DNA of 21,726 bases from CAZOWM01 sp964583615 (GCA_964583615.1 CAZOWM010000052.1:1-21726); one strand, 5' to 3'; positions 13,922 to 21,726 are shown, counted from the stretch's first letter. Translations and numbers: made by a program. The notes: generated by a model not told the origin, from the letters alone.

Positions 13922-15433
13922 ATGGCGCTGAGAGGTTTTTTAAGAAGGTTCAAGCCGTTCGAGCTCATTACCGAAGAGCAGGTGGAGCAGATTCACGAGG
14001 GCACGCTCGATGTTCTTGCAGAATCTGGCGTAAAGATATACAACGACGAAGCACTGAAAGTATTCAAGAAAAACGGCTGCACGGTCGATTTTGATACAAA
14101 GCTGGTACGGTTTCCCCCTGCTCTGGTCGAGGAATGCCTGCGGAAATGCCCGAGCAGCTTCAGGGTAAAGGCCAGGAATCCAGACCATGACCTGATCCTC
14201 GGTCTAGACCACGTAGTGTTTTTCAATTTTCCTGGAAGGGATATTGTAGATCTGAAGACATGGGAGTCAAGGCCCCCGAGCAGGCAAGAGCATATCGATC
14301 TGGTCACCGTGCTGGATGCGCTGCCTACCGTTCATTTCATAAACAACTACCCGTACTTCGGGTATCGGGGTATTCCGGAGAACATGAAAGAGATGGAGGG
14401 AGCAGCGATACGGCTTGCCCATTCAACGAAAGTGACCATGGAAATCGCCAACAATGATATAGACCGATTCACCTTCAGGATGGCAAAGGCCATCAGTACG
14501 GAGCTTTTTGCCAATCCGAACACCTCTTCACCTCTTACGTGCTACACAGATCAAACGAATGCCTGTTTTCTTGCTGCCGAGTATGATCTGCCAAGCATGA
14601 TATGGGACGGGGCAACAGCGGGAAGCACCGCACCGGCGAGCATCGCGGGAGCGGTCATTACCAGCAGCGCGGAGCTCATACCCTACATCGTACTTTTACA
14701 GCTTCTGAAACCTGGAGCACGGGTCGCGGTGGCAAATCTCGCACTTCCTCAGAACATGAAGACCGGAGCACCGGCTTTTGGCGACATCTGTGTCTCTCTT
14801 CACCTTGCAGCCTTCAATCAGGTATGGCGGAAGTACGGCATACCGACGGTTGCTTCTTCGTCCGGGGTGAGTAATTCCAAGGTCATAGGGTTTCAGCTCG
14901 CCTACGAAAAAACCATCCCCAGTCTCATTGCCGCGATTTCAGGAGCCAGTGCCGTGCAGATACACAGCAGCGTGTACGGGGAGATTACTTCTCATCCTGT
15001 CCAGGCGATCCTTGATGACGATATCGCAGCCATGATAGGAAGATTCGTTGAAGGTCTGGAGGTGAGCGAAGATTCTCTTGCAGTTGATCTGATAAACAAG
15101 GTGGGACCGATACCGGGACATTTCCTCGGCCAGGCGCACACGAGGCGGTGGTGGAACAGGGAGCAGTACGTGACAGAGAGCGCAGACAGGTTGACGTATC
15201 CGGAATGGAAAAATGCGGGTAAGAAAAACGACATAGATTATGCGAAGGAACGAATGGAGCAGATACTTTCCACTCACACGGTACAGCCGCCGCTGACGCA
15301 GAGTGAGGAAGAGGAAATAGAAAAAATTTTGCATGAAGCACGTGAGTATTTCAGGAATGAGGGGTTCATTTCATCTTCGGAATGGCAGGAATATATGAAA
15401 ACCTTACAAGAGGAGGGCAGGGCGCAGGAGTAA
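13922..15433 (+). CDS. Trimethylamine methyltransferase family protein (non-Pyl MttB type), copy 3
   Basis: A 503-residue MttB-superfamily methyltransferase with the same layout as copies 1 and 2: N-terminal ALRGFLRRFKPFELITEEQV, VRFPPALVEECLRKCPSSF, MKTGAPAFGD, SHPVQAILDDDIAAMIGRFV and NKVGPIPGHFLGQAHTRRWW. It is the most divergent of the three. The shared TVDLDTWEPR is IVDLKTWESR, the aromatic YTPYFGF segment is NNYPYFGY, and the mid-barrel GGTSPATIAG is AGSTAPASIAG. It has no in-frame TAG. It follows copy 2 by 52 bases and is the last gene of the cluster. A distinct methylamine substrate is likely but cannot be named. Confidence 0.92.
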   Translation: MALRGFLRRFKPFELITEEQVEQIHEGTLDVLAESGVKIYNDEALKVFKKNGCTVDFDTKLVRFPPALVEECLRKCPSSFRVKARNPDHDLILGLDHVVFFNFPGRDIVDLKTWESRPPSRQEHIDLVTVLDALPTVHFINNYPYFGYRGIPENMKEMEGAAIRLAHSTKVTMEIANNDIDRFTFRMAKAISTELFANPNTSSPLTCYTDQTNACFLAAEYDLPSMIWDGATAGSTAPASIAGAVITSSAELIPYIVLLQLLKPGARVAVANLALPQNMKTGAPAFGDICVSLHLAAFNQVWRKYGIPTVASSSGVSNSKVIGFQLAYEKTIPSLIAAISGASAVQIHSSVYGEITSHPVQAILDDDIAAMIGRFVEGLEVSEDSLAVDLINKVGPIPGHFLGQAHTRRWWNREQYVTESADRLTYPEWKNAGKKNDIDYAKERMEQILSTHTVQPPLTQSEEEEIEKILHEAREYFRNEGFISSSEWQEYMKTLQEEGRAQE

Positions 15434-15494
15434 TGCGCACTTTCTCCAATATATTTTATTTTTAATCTATATTTGTATTTGTACGCACATTTGG

Positions 15495-16178
15495 GATGCT
15501 GGATCGAAATCAAATAATTTGAATACAAGAAAATGGAAGAAGAAACGAGCAATTGTTTTTGAAATTTTTATTGATAGTACCACTGAATTAGAGAAATACA
15601 CTTCTCCTGTAATTTGTTTCGGATATTTAAAATATGGTTATTGTTGGATTTTCCCGAATACTGAGAAGATAATATGTGGTATCGGCGGTTTAAGTGCTAA
15701 AAACCATAAAATAATACCCAGCTTTCAGTTTTTTCTCGCCAATTTCGATCTCACAAACATAAATGTCTCACATATTAAAAGTGCTCTTGTCCCTTTGGGA
15801 TACTATCACCAAATTCCGGCGGCAAACAACGCGGTACTCATAGGCGATGCCGGTGGATTTGTGAATCCATTTACTGGAGAAGGGATTTATTATGCACAAA
15901 AAAGTGGAGCAATCGCTGCTGAAGCGATAAATGAAACACTGAATAATGCGAAATGTTTCCATGAAACATATTTACAATTACTTCATTCACGTATATTGCC
16001 CGAATTAATTAAAGCAAAAAAAGTAGGAAATATCTATTATAGATTGACAAATAGGGTATTTTATGTGCCTTTGAAAATGTTACTTCGAAGCTTTGATAGA
16101 CGGATAGATCAATTTATACATGGTGTTCAATCGCACAATATTTTTTCTTGCTTCCTATCTTCCTATTCCCTGTTGTGA
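15495..16178 (+). pseudogene. Geranylgeranyl-reductase-type flavoprotein, 5'-truncated
   Basis: The frame reads DAGSKSN, then KKKRAIVFEIFID, GYLKYGYCWIFPNTEKIICG and VLIGDAGGFVNPFTGEGIYY. These are the middle and C-terminal parts of geranylgeranyl-reductase/FixC-like FAD enzymes, with GD-GGFVNPFTGEGI as the second FAD motif. The N-terminal dinucleotide fold (GxGxxG and about 130 residues) is absent. Upstream of about 15492 the same frame becomes non-coding AT-rich DNA up to the mttB-like 3 stop, so the break lies there. A TTG at 15519 could start a 219-residue product, but without the FAD-binding N-terminus it should be inactive. Base use is clearly more AT-rich than in the methyltransferase genes, suggesting separate origin. 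Confidence 0.7.
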
Positions 16179-16211
16179 ATGGTACCTATCTACTGCTTAT
16201 CGTAGTAGAGC

Positions 16212-16240
16212 TTGACAACGATATGCCACTATGGCATAAT
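16212..16240 (+). promoter_or_regulatory. Strong sigma70-type promoter for the ABC importer operon
   Basis: A perfect TTGACA (16212-16217) is followed after exactly 17 bases by CATAAT (16235-16240), 5 of 6 to TATAAT. The implied start near 16247 leaves a leader of about 125 bases before the binding-protein gene. I recognise no riboswitch in that AT-rich leader. It shows that the importer has its own promoter and need not depend on the methyltransferase cluster. Confidence 0.65.
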
Positions 16241-16372
16241 GAAATCGTGCTGGCAACAAAAAATGCTCTTTCCTTATTAATTATATCTCACAGCTACATT
16301 ATAAAGAATATTTTTTATCTCTCTGCAAATGGTTTTTCATTAAATCATTTTCACTAAGAGGAGGGTTTCATC

Positions 16373-17368
16373 ATGAAAAAAAGATTGGTTGTTGTTTTGA
16401 TTATTCTTCTCGGTTTTTCAGCCTTTTTCGCGTATGCCGAAAAAGAGGCAGTCGATACGGGAGTTATAAAGTATTACACGGATAATGATGAATCTGAATT
16501 AGATCCCTTTGCCAGTGCAATAGTGAAGGGGACAAATTTGAAGCTCGAGCCCTTGAGGCTTTCATCTGGGGAAGCGTGGGCCCGTGTTGAAGCTGAATCT
16601 CCGAATATCGGTGCCGATATGCACTTCGGCTGGCCGCTTTCCTTTGCACTCATGGCCAAGGAAAAAGGGCTCCTTATGCCGTACAAGTCGCCGGCATGGC
16701 AGAAAATCCCTGACCAGTATAAAGACCCTGACGGTTACTGGTATGGGTGGTCGTATTGGTTTGCATGTATAGGAGTAAATACAAAACTCCTGGAAGAAAA
16801 AGGGTATGATATGCCGAGGTCCTGGAAAGACCTGCTTGATCCAAAATGGAAAGGTGAGATTGTCATGCCAAATCCCGGTACATCGGGAACAGCATTTCTC
16901 ACCGTTTCAACAATCATGCAGCTTTACGGTGAAGAGGAAGGATGGGAATATCTCGAAGCGCTCGATAGAAATGTTGCACAGTACACAAAGTCAGGTTCTG
17001 CGCCCGGACAGCTCGCAGCACAAGGTGAGTATATTATTGGTATTACCTGGGACCAGGCAATTGAAAAGAGAAAAAAGGAGGGGTATCCGATCGAAATGGT
17101 TATACCGGAGGAGGGAATAGGATTTGTACTCGACATTGCGGTTATTTATAAAAATACGCCAAATCCGGAAAGTGCAAAAAAATTCATAGACTATGTTGGG
17201 AGCAGAGAATTCCAGGAGGTGGTGGCACAATACAGGTCAAAGGTTACATATCCAGGGGTTGAATCCCTTGTACAATTCGATCCAAAGCTCATAGATTACG
17301 ATGCGATGTGGGCAGCGGAAAACCGTGAGCGGATAATGGGTGAGTGGAAATCAAAGTTTGCCAAGTAG
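16373..17368 (+). CDS. ABC importer substrate-binding protein (FbpA/AfuA-type fold)
   Basis: A 331-residue secreted binding protein. The signal peptide is KKRLVVVLIILLGFSAFFAYA, with cleavage probably before Glu23. The mature part shows features of the class with AfuA, FbpA, PotD-like and phosphonate-binding proteins: YWYGWSYWFACIGVNTKLL, SWKDLLDPKWKGEIVMPNPG, SGTAFLTVSTIMQ and GITWDQAIEKRKKEGYPIE. Ferric-binding members have two adjacent tyrosines in the segment that here reads IIGITWDQAI, so this protein probably does not bind Fe3+ in that way. An organic cation, polyamine, phosphonate or sugar phosphate is more likely; this is inference. The ribosome site is AAGAGGAGGG. Permease and ATPase genes follow. 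Confidence 0.88.
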   Translation: MKKRLVVVLIILLGFSAFFAYAEKEAVDTGVIKYYTDNDESELDPFASAIVKGTNLKLEPLRLSSGEAWARVEAESPNIGADMHFGWPLSFALMAKEKGLLMPYKSPAWQKIPDQYKDPDGYWYGWSYWFACIGVNTKLLEEKGYDMPRSWKDLLDPKWKGEIVMPNPGTSGTAFLTVSTIMQLYGEEEGWEYLEALDRNVAQYTKSGSAPGQLAAQGEYIIGITWDQAIEKRKKEGYPIEMVIPEEGIGFVLDIAVIYKNTPNPESAKKFIDYVGSREFQEVVAQYRSKVTYPGVESLVQFDPKLIDYDAMWAAENRERIMGEWKSKFAK

Positions 17369-17403
17369 AGTATTAAAAGACAAGTCACATTTTTTCTCAA
17401 TAA

Positions 17404-17432
17404 ATAAGGGCAGGTCGTGAACCTGCCCTTAT
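17404..17432 (+). terminator. Hairpin between binding protein and permease
   Basis: ATAAGGGCAGGT pairs perfectly with ACCTGCCCTTAT around a five-base CGTGA loop, a 12-bp stem. Only a weak, broken T stretch follows, so it is more likely a partial terminator or a 3'-end stabiliser than a full stop. Placed 35 bases after the binding-protein gene, it would keep that message more abundant than the permease and ATPase part. Confidence 0.65.
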
Positions 17433-17475
17433 ATTGTTATAATCGAATAACTAATTCATTATACAGGACAGGCCA

Positions 17476-19137
17476 ATGAGTAGAGCTCTAAGAGAGCAGA
17501 GCACCGCAATGGGGATGAAAAAAGACCCTGTATTTCTTTCTTTAACCGTAATTATAACAGTAATGCTTTTACTTTTCGTTGTTTTTCCCGTTTTATCTGT
17601 CCTTATCACTTCCTTCAGGGCAACAGAAGGTATTTCGCTTGTTAATTACAGCAACTTTTTTCGCTATTCCTACTACTATAAATCAATGATAAACAGCCTG
17701 CTGCTCGGAGTTATCACCACAGTAATAATACTCATTGTTTCATTTTCCCTTTCCTACACGGTTAGCAAGACAAATCTACCATTCAGGAGTTTTTTAAGAA
17801 TGGGGGCCGTGCTTCCGCTCATTTCGCCACCATTTATATTTTCTCTTGCACTTATCATCATCGCTGGACGAAGAGGGTTGATCTATCATTTTCTGGGAAT
17901 AAGTCCAAATATATACGGCTGGCCCGGGCTTATCATTGCACAGGTTCTTTCATTTTTACCTCTGGGATTTCTGATGGTAAACAATATACTCCAATCTCTC
18001 GATCCAACGTTTGAAGATGCTTCAATGGACCTTGGAGCAGGCCAGTCGAGAACTCTCTTCAAGGTAATACTGCCACTCTGTCTACCTGGGCTTTTAAAAG
18101 CAGCGCTGCTCGTATTTATCATGTCTCTTGCGGACTTCGGAAATCCCATGCTCATCGGAGGCGGGCTCCCCATAATGGCAACAGATGCGTATAACCTCTG
18201 GATTGGCGAACAAAATATGGAAATGGCATCGGTATTTTGTATTTTACTGATAATTCCCTCTGTCTTTGTATATATAATACAGAACTACTTCTTAAAAGAG
18301 GGTTCTTTCATCACCGTAAGCGGTCAGATGATCGGGACGGAAAAAAGAAAAATCACCTGGTATATTCAATATCCCTTTTTTTTGCTTTCCCTAATCATAT
18401 GCCTTACAATTATCGCTTGTTTCTCCGTAATATTTCTGAGCTCAATTACCAAGATCTTTATGATCAATAATACACTCACTGTTGAACACTTTTCCAGTTA
18501 TGCGGGGTGGAAAGCCCTCAAAACGTCCTTGACTGTCTCCGGGATCGCAGCAGTGATCACCTCTTTTACTTCAATAATTTTTGCATATATCATTGTGCGA
18601 AAAAAACCTATGGGACGGAATTTTCTTGAATTTATTGCGCTTCTCGGGTTTGCTGTTCCAGGGACGGTAATGGGCATCGGATACATACTCGTATTCAATA
18701 AACCTCCCATAATGATCACGGGGACCATACTTATTATTATTCTCAATATCTCTTTCAGAGAATTCCCGGTGGGGCTTGAAGCGGGAATAGGCAAACTGCA
18801 CCAGATTGATATATCAATGGAGGAAGCTTCACGGGATCTCGGCGCGAGCAGTTTTAAGACCTTCATCAGCACAGCACTCCCGTTGATGAGTTCGGCATTT
18901 GCGGCAAGTTTTCTTTACACGTTCATGGTGGGAATGATCACGATAAGTGCGGTTATTTTTCTTATAGCTCCGGGCACGAACCTTGCTTCTCTTCTCATAC
19001 TCAGGCTTGCTGAAACGGGCAATATAGGAAAAGCATCAGCAATGGCCGTTATGCTCACACTCGTTGTTTTTATCAGCCTTATGCTGCTTAAGTTGATCTC
19101 GAAAAAAACAAAAGTTGAAATGCTCAAGGGGTTCTAA
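17476..19137 (+). CDS. ABC importer permease, fused double-domain (FbpB/AfuB/ThiP type)
   Basis: A 553-residue inner-membrane permease with two binding-protein-dependent transport domains in one chain and about 12 membrane segments. Each half has an EAA-like coupling loop. The first is EDASMDLGAGQSRTLFKVIL near residues 180-200 and the second is EEASRDLGASSFKTFISTAL near 450-470. Such fused permeases are typical of ferric, thiamine, phosphonate and 2-aminoethylphosphonate importers. The ATG at 17476 has a modest ribosome site (AGGACAGG); ATGs at 17509 and 17515 are possible alternatives and would trim only the N-terminal tail. The ATPase gene starts two bases after its stop, so the two are translationally coupled. 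Confidence 0.92.
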   Translation: MSRALREQSTAMGMKKDPVFLSLTVIITVMLLLFVVFPVLSVLITSFRATEGISLVNYSNFFRYSYYYKSMINSLLLGVITTVIILIVSFSLSYTVSKTNLPFRSFLRMGAVLPLISPPFIFSLALIIIAGRRGLIYHFLGISPNIYGWPGLIIAQVLSFLPLGFLMVNNILQSLDPTFEDASMDLGAGQSRTLFKVILPLCLPGLLKAALLVFIMSLADFGNPMLIGGGLPIMATDAYNLWIGEQNMEMASVFCILLIIPSVFVYIIQNYFLKEGSFITVSGQMIGTEKRKITWYIQYPFFLLSLIICLTIIACFSVIFLSSITKIFMINNTLTVEHFSSYAGWKALKTSLTVSGIAAVITSFTSIIFAYIIVRKKPMGRNFLEFIALLGFAVPGTVMGIGYILVFNKPPIMITGTILIIILNISFREFPVGLEAGIGKLHQIDISMEEASRDLGASSFKTFISTALPLMSSAFAASFLYTFMVGMITISAVIFLIAPGTNLASLLILRLAETGNIGKASAMAVMLTLVVFISLMLLKLISKKTKVEMLKGF

Positions 19138-19139
19138 TT

Positions 19140-20231
19140 ATGGCAAATAAAAAAGTTCTTGAATTAAAAAATATTACCAAACACTTTGGTGATATCATTG
19201 CAGTAGATAGGCTCAGCATATCCGCCATAAATGAAGGTGAGTTTGTAACATTTCTTGGTCCCTCAGGCTGTGGGAAAACAACTCTCCTCAGAATGATCGG
19301 GGGATTCTATTACCCGACTGAAGGCGAAGTGATTATGCACGGAAAACCGATAAATGATATTTCACCTGACAAGAGAAAAACGAGTATGGTGTTTCAGAAT
19401 TATGCGCTCTTCCCGCACATGACGGTCTTTGGAAATATTTCCTATGGCCTTAAACTGAGGAAACTTTCGAAAGAGGAAATAAAAACAAAAGTAAAAGATA
19501 TTTTAAAGGTTGTACAGCTCGAAGGGCTTGAGGAAAGAAAACCAACAGAATTGTCCGGGGGGCAGCAGCAAAGAGTCGCCCTCGCGCGATGCATTGTTAT
19601 TGAACCTGAAATCATTCTTCTGGATGAACCCTTATCAAATCTCGATGCAAATCTTCGCGTCACAATGAGACAGGAGATAAGGAAAATACAGAAATCCCTT
19701 AATTTAACAACAATTTTTGTCACCCATGATCAGGAAGAGGCAATGAGCATGTCTGATAGAATTATTGTAATGCACGAAGGCCGGATAGAACAGATCGGAA
19801 CCCCGACTGAAATATACGAAAAACCTGCGACCCTATTTGTTGCACGGTTTATTGGCTACATAAACCTGATTAAGGGAAGAATCGATTCTTTACGAGATAA
19901 TACATACAAGGTTCAAACCTCGATCGGGGAGATGATAAACATAAATTCTGATTTAAAGGGGATGAAAAAAGGTGATGATGTGACACTTGTAATCCGGCCT
20001 GAGTCTTCAACAGCTGAAAAGGAATCCACAGTGGTTCAAAAAAACAATTTTGCCGGCAAAATAGTAGACGCTACGTATATAGGATCCATTGTACGGTACA
20101 ACATCCATATAAAAGGAATTGAAGAACCCTTCATTCTGGATGTTTCCAACCCTGAAGGCAAGGGGATTTTCAGCAGTGGAGAAAATGTAATAGTAAACCT
20201 GCCGGAGAAATTTCACTGTATAAAACAATAA
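19140..20231 (+). CDS. ABC importer ATP-binding protein (PotA/FbpC type)
   Basis: A 363-residue ATPase that powers the importer. Walker A is GPSGCGKTT (40-48), the Q-loop is VFQNYALFPHMT (Gln86), the signature is LSGGQQQR (138-145), Walker B is IILLDEPLSNLD (158-169) and the H-loop His is His196 in FVTHDQEEAMS. Residues from about 240 form the C-terminal TOBE regulatory domain found in PotA, MalK and FbpC. All catalytic residues are present. The ATG lies two bases after the permease stop, with AAGGGG as ribosome site. It is the last gene of the operon. The remaining 74 bases to the convergent MFS gene hold no clear terminator. Confidence 0.95.
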   Translation: MANKKVLELKNITKHFGDIIAVDRLSISAINEGEFVTFLGPSGCGKTTLLRMIGGFYYPTEGEVIMHGKPINDISPDKRKTSMVFQNYALFPHMTVFGNISYGLKLRKLSKEEIKTKVKDILKVVQLEGLEERKPTELSGGQQQRVALARCIVIEPEIILLDEPLSNLDANLRVTMRQEIRKIQKSLNLTTIFVTHDQEEAMSMSDRIIVMHEGRIEQIGTPTEIYEKPATLFVARFIGYINLIKGRIDSLRDNTYKVQTSIGEMININSDLKGMKKGDDVTLVIRPESSTAEKESTVVQKNNFAGKIVDATYIGSIVRYNIHIKGIEEPFILDVSNPEGKGIFSSGENVIVNLPEKFHCIKQ

Positions 20232-20305
20232 GAAGTATTGCATTGATTCAAATGCCCTCGCAGTCTATACATATCGGGGAGCGGGAAAGACCCTGCGTTC
20301 GGTTT

Positions 20306-21545
20306 TCAGCTTTTTCTCGACAAAATAATCACAGTGCAGGCTACTCCGATGAAACCCATTACTGCGCCTGTAAAGAGGTATGCGGTTGAGAAGCTGTAGC
20401 GGTCGATGAGGTATCCCATAACAGGGGCCAGTAGTCCGGGCCCTCCTCTGCTTGCAAAATAATAAGCACCGAGTACCGTTGAACGGCCCCGTTTGGGGGA
20501 ATGGCTGATAAAATATGCCTCTGTTACCGGCATGCTCATGTATTGCATCATTCCCAAAAGGAGAAGCACCGCAGTTATCCCCACACCGAGGCTTACGTAG
20601 TTGAGCAGGTAAATCAAAGGTCCTGAAAGGATTCCTGTAAAGAGAATAATCGGTATCTTTCCCATGCGATCGGAAAGGGTGCCGGCAAGGGGCCCTGCCC
20701 ATATCCCCGCGGAATGAGCAACAGAAAGAAGCGCAGCAGCTGCTTCCTCACTGCCGTTGAAGTGGTCCACTACATAAAGAGGGATAAAAGACAATGAAGA
20801 AAAGACGAATATCTGAACACACACTGCAATGATCATTACAAAAACCAGGTTTCCTGTCGGTTCATCATCCCCATACGAATCAGTCGTTTTGCGTGAATCC
20901 TTCCTCTTTTGCGTTTCTGTATACCCCCAGCGTTTTAGGAGTATGAAAAACAGGAGTCCGTATGCGAGTGTGGGAACAGAGATCGTAATAAAGGAGCCCC
21001 GCCATCCGATTGCACGACCGATCGCAACAGCGATGAGCGGTGAGAGAAAATAGCTCCCCGTCCCCCCAATCTGATGAATTCCGAGGGCCCGACCTCTCAC
21101 TTTTTCTTCTACGGCTGATGAAACGAGCGGACTTGCCGAAGGATGATACCCCCCTCCAAGAATACCCATGAGAATGAAAAAGATAATGAGCATGATATAG
21201 CTTGTTGACAGGCCTACAAGCAAACCGCAGAGTGCAACACCGGAGATTCCGATGATGATGAGGCGGTGCGGCCCGAGCCTGTCAGAAAGCCACCCGCCTG
21301 GAAGCTGTGCGATGCCATAGGCAAGGGTAAACGCGGAAACCAGTATCCCGGCCCTTGTGTACGAGAGAGAAAAGCTGTCTCGAATAAAGGGGAGAAGGGG
21401 GGTTAGAAGCGAAGACACGATGTGATGGCTGAAATGGGCAAGCACAAAAAGGGGAAGGAGGATGAGAAATACCGAGCGCCCTGTAAACTTTCTGATCTGA
21501 GTGCCTTCCTGAGGAGATAGGGAATAATATATATACCCTCTCCAT
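20306..21545 (-). pseudogene. MFS transporter with a start-proximal TA-repeat frameshift (may be phase-variable)
   Basis: The main frame (20306-21445 and open further upstream) encodes a 12-segment major facilitator with LPGGWLSDRLGPHR (the MFS loop 2-3 motif), GGGYHPSASPLVSS and AGTLSDRMGKIPI. A GTG at 21445 is its first start codon. It has no ribosome site (pyrimidine-rich upstream) and would cut TM1 in half. In-frame codons upstream complete TM1 (GRSVFLILLPLFVLAHFS) and continue to a TA-repeat (TATATATAT, about 21527-21535). An ATG at 21545 precedes that repeat but is out of phase. One more TA unit would join MERVYIYYSLSPQEGTQIRK to the transporter without a stop. Substrate unknown. It lies 34 bases after the cytochrome b5-like gene. 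If the frameshift is a sequence error, this is a normal gene of about 412 residues. Confidence 0.6.
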
Positions 21546-21579
21546 GTATGTCCAATGATATATATACTTTACTAAAGAT

Positions 21580-21726
21580 CTACTTCGCTTTTTCTTTCAA
21601 AATACCAACCACAGGCACTTTCTCAAGAAGGTCCGGTCCGTGCGGCGCCTCTTCAAGTGCATCAGTGAGATCTTTGCCCGTTTCATGCATTGCCTGGTGT
21701 TTTCCGCCTTTCCAGAGGAAACTGTT
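21580..21726 (-). CDS. Cytochrome b5-like heme/steroid-binding domain protein, C-terminus (partial, runs off the right edge)
   Basis: The last 48 codons of a minus-strand gene end with TAG at 21582-21580. They read FLWKGGKHQAMHETGKDLTD, then ALEEAPHGPDLLEKVPVVGI and LKEKAK. This is the back half of the cytochrome b5-like domain found in small bacterial heme-binding proteins, where W-GG-H, a second His and the PHGP...PVVG segment recur. His10 or His14 of the fragment (GGKHQAMHE) may be a heme ligand. The N-terminal half is outside the window. The gene lies 34 bases upstream of the MFS gene's ATG on the same strand, so they may form one transcript. Confidence 0.7.
   Translation of the reverse strand, partial: NSFLWKGGKHQAMHETGKDLTDALEEAPHGPDLLEKVPVVGILKEKAK

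Noticed and set aside
10043..15433. Pyrrolysine-containing trimethylamine methyltransferase (mttB proper)
   Set aside because: All three frames run through without an in-frame TAG, so they are the non-pyrrolysine type and are not given the symbol mttB.
20235..20262. Inverted repeat GCATT-AATGC after the ABC ATPase as a terminator
   Set aside because: The stem is only five base pairs and no T-run follows on either strand.
21443..21445. GTG at 21445 as the true start of the last MFS gene
   Set aside because: The upstream sequence is pyrimidine-rich with no ribosome site, and this start would delete the first half of TM1.
1..21726. CRISPR array, tRNA or rRNA gene, prophage or integron
   Set aside because: No regularly spaced repeats, tRNA-like cloverleaf or CCA ends, rRNA motifs, or phage structural genes were seen on reading both strands.

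Overview
The window looks like chromosome from an anaerobic, Gram-negative-type (diderm) bacterium. An OmpA-type lipoprotein points to an outer membrane. Three non-pyrrolysine MttB-type methyltransferases, a corrinoid protein and a C_GCAxxG_C_C protein point to anaerobic C1 metabolism. Spirochaetota or Desulfobacterota would fit, but this is inference and the sequence does not settle it. Shine-Dalgarno sites are mostly strong (GGAGG-like). The stretch from about 15.4 to 20.2 kb reads visibly more AT-rich than the rest.

Layout. 1-461: the end of an IS110-type transposase, abutting a 5'-truncated MarR-family remnant. 479-4951: an MFS transporter with a C-terminal HEAT-repeat tail (-), an MBL-fold hydrolase (+), a decayed region, and an OmpA-family lipoprotein (-). 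5223-7802: a promoter-SDR-FGGY kinase-terminator unit (+). 7810-8881: an SGNH hydrolase and a small cupin (-). 9090-9650: a C_GCAxxG_C_C redox-type protein (+). 9653-10054: a decayed minus-strand gene. A promoter overlapped by a Fur-like palindrome then precedes the centre of the window, 10043-15433: mttB-like 1, a 56-codon ORF, a corrinoid protein, mttB-like 2 and mttB-like 3. 15495-16178: the C-terminal half of a geranylgeranyl-reductase-type flavoprotein. 16212-20231: an ABC importer operon with its own promoter (binding protein, hairpin, fused double permease, ATPase). 20306-21545: an MFS transporter (-) whose start appears frameshifted at a TA repeat. 21580-21726: the tail of a cytochrome b5-like protein (-).

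How the genes may work together. The three MttB-like proteins most likely demethylate quaternary amines such as betaines, each passing a methyl group to the one corrinoid protein encoded among them. The following ABC importer could supply a substrate; its binding protein lacks the adjacent-tyrosine pair of ferric-binding relatives. The upstream SDR, FGGY kinase, SGNH hydrolase and cupin could process the carbon skeleton of a related compound, but that link rests on proximity only. The methylcorrinoid:tetrahydrofolate methyltransferase and the corrinoid-reactivating protein needed to complete the pathway are not in this window.

The most distinctive points are the 3:1 ratio of methyltransferases to corrinoid protein, the operator-like palindrome on the promoter, the TA-repeat frameshift in the last transporter, and several gene remnants showing recent rearrangement.
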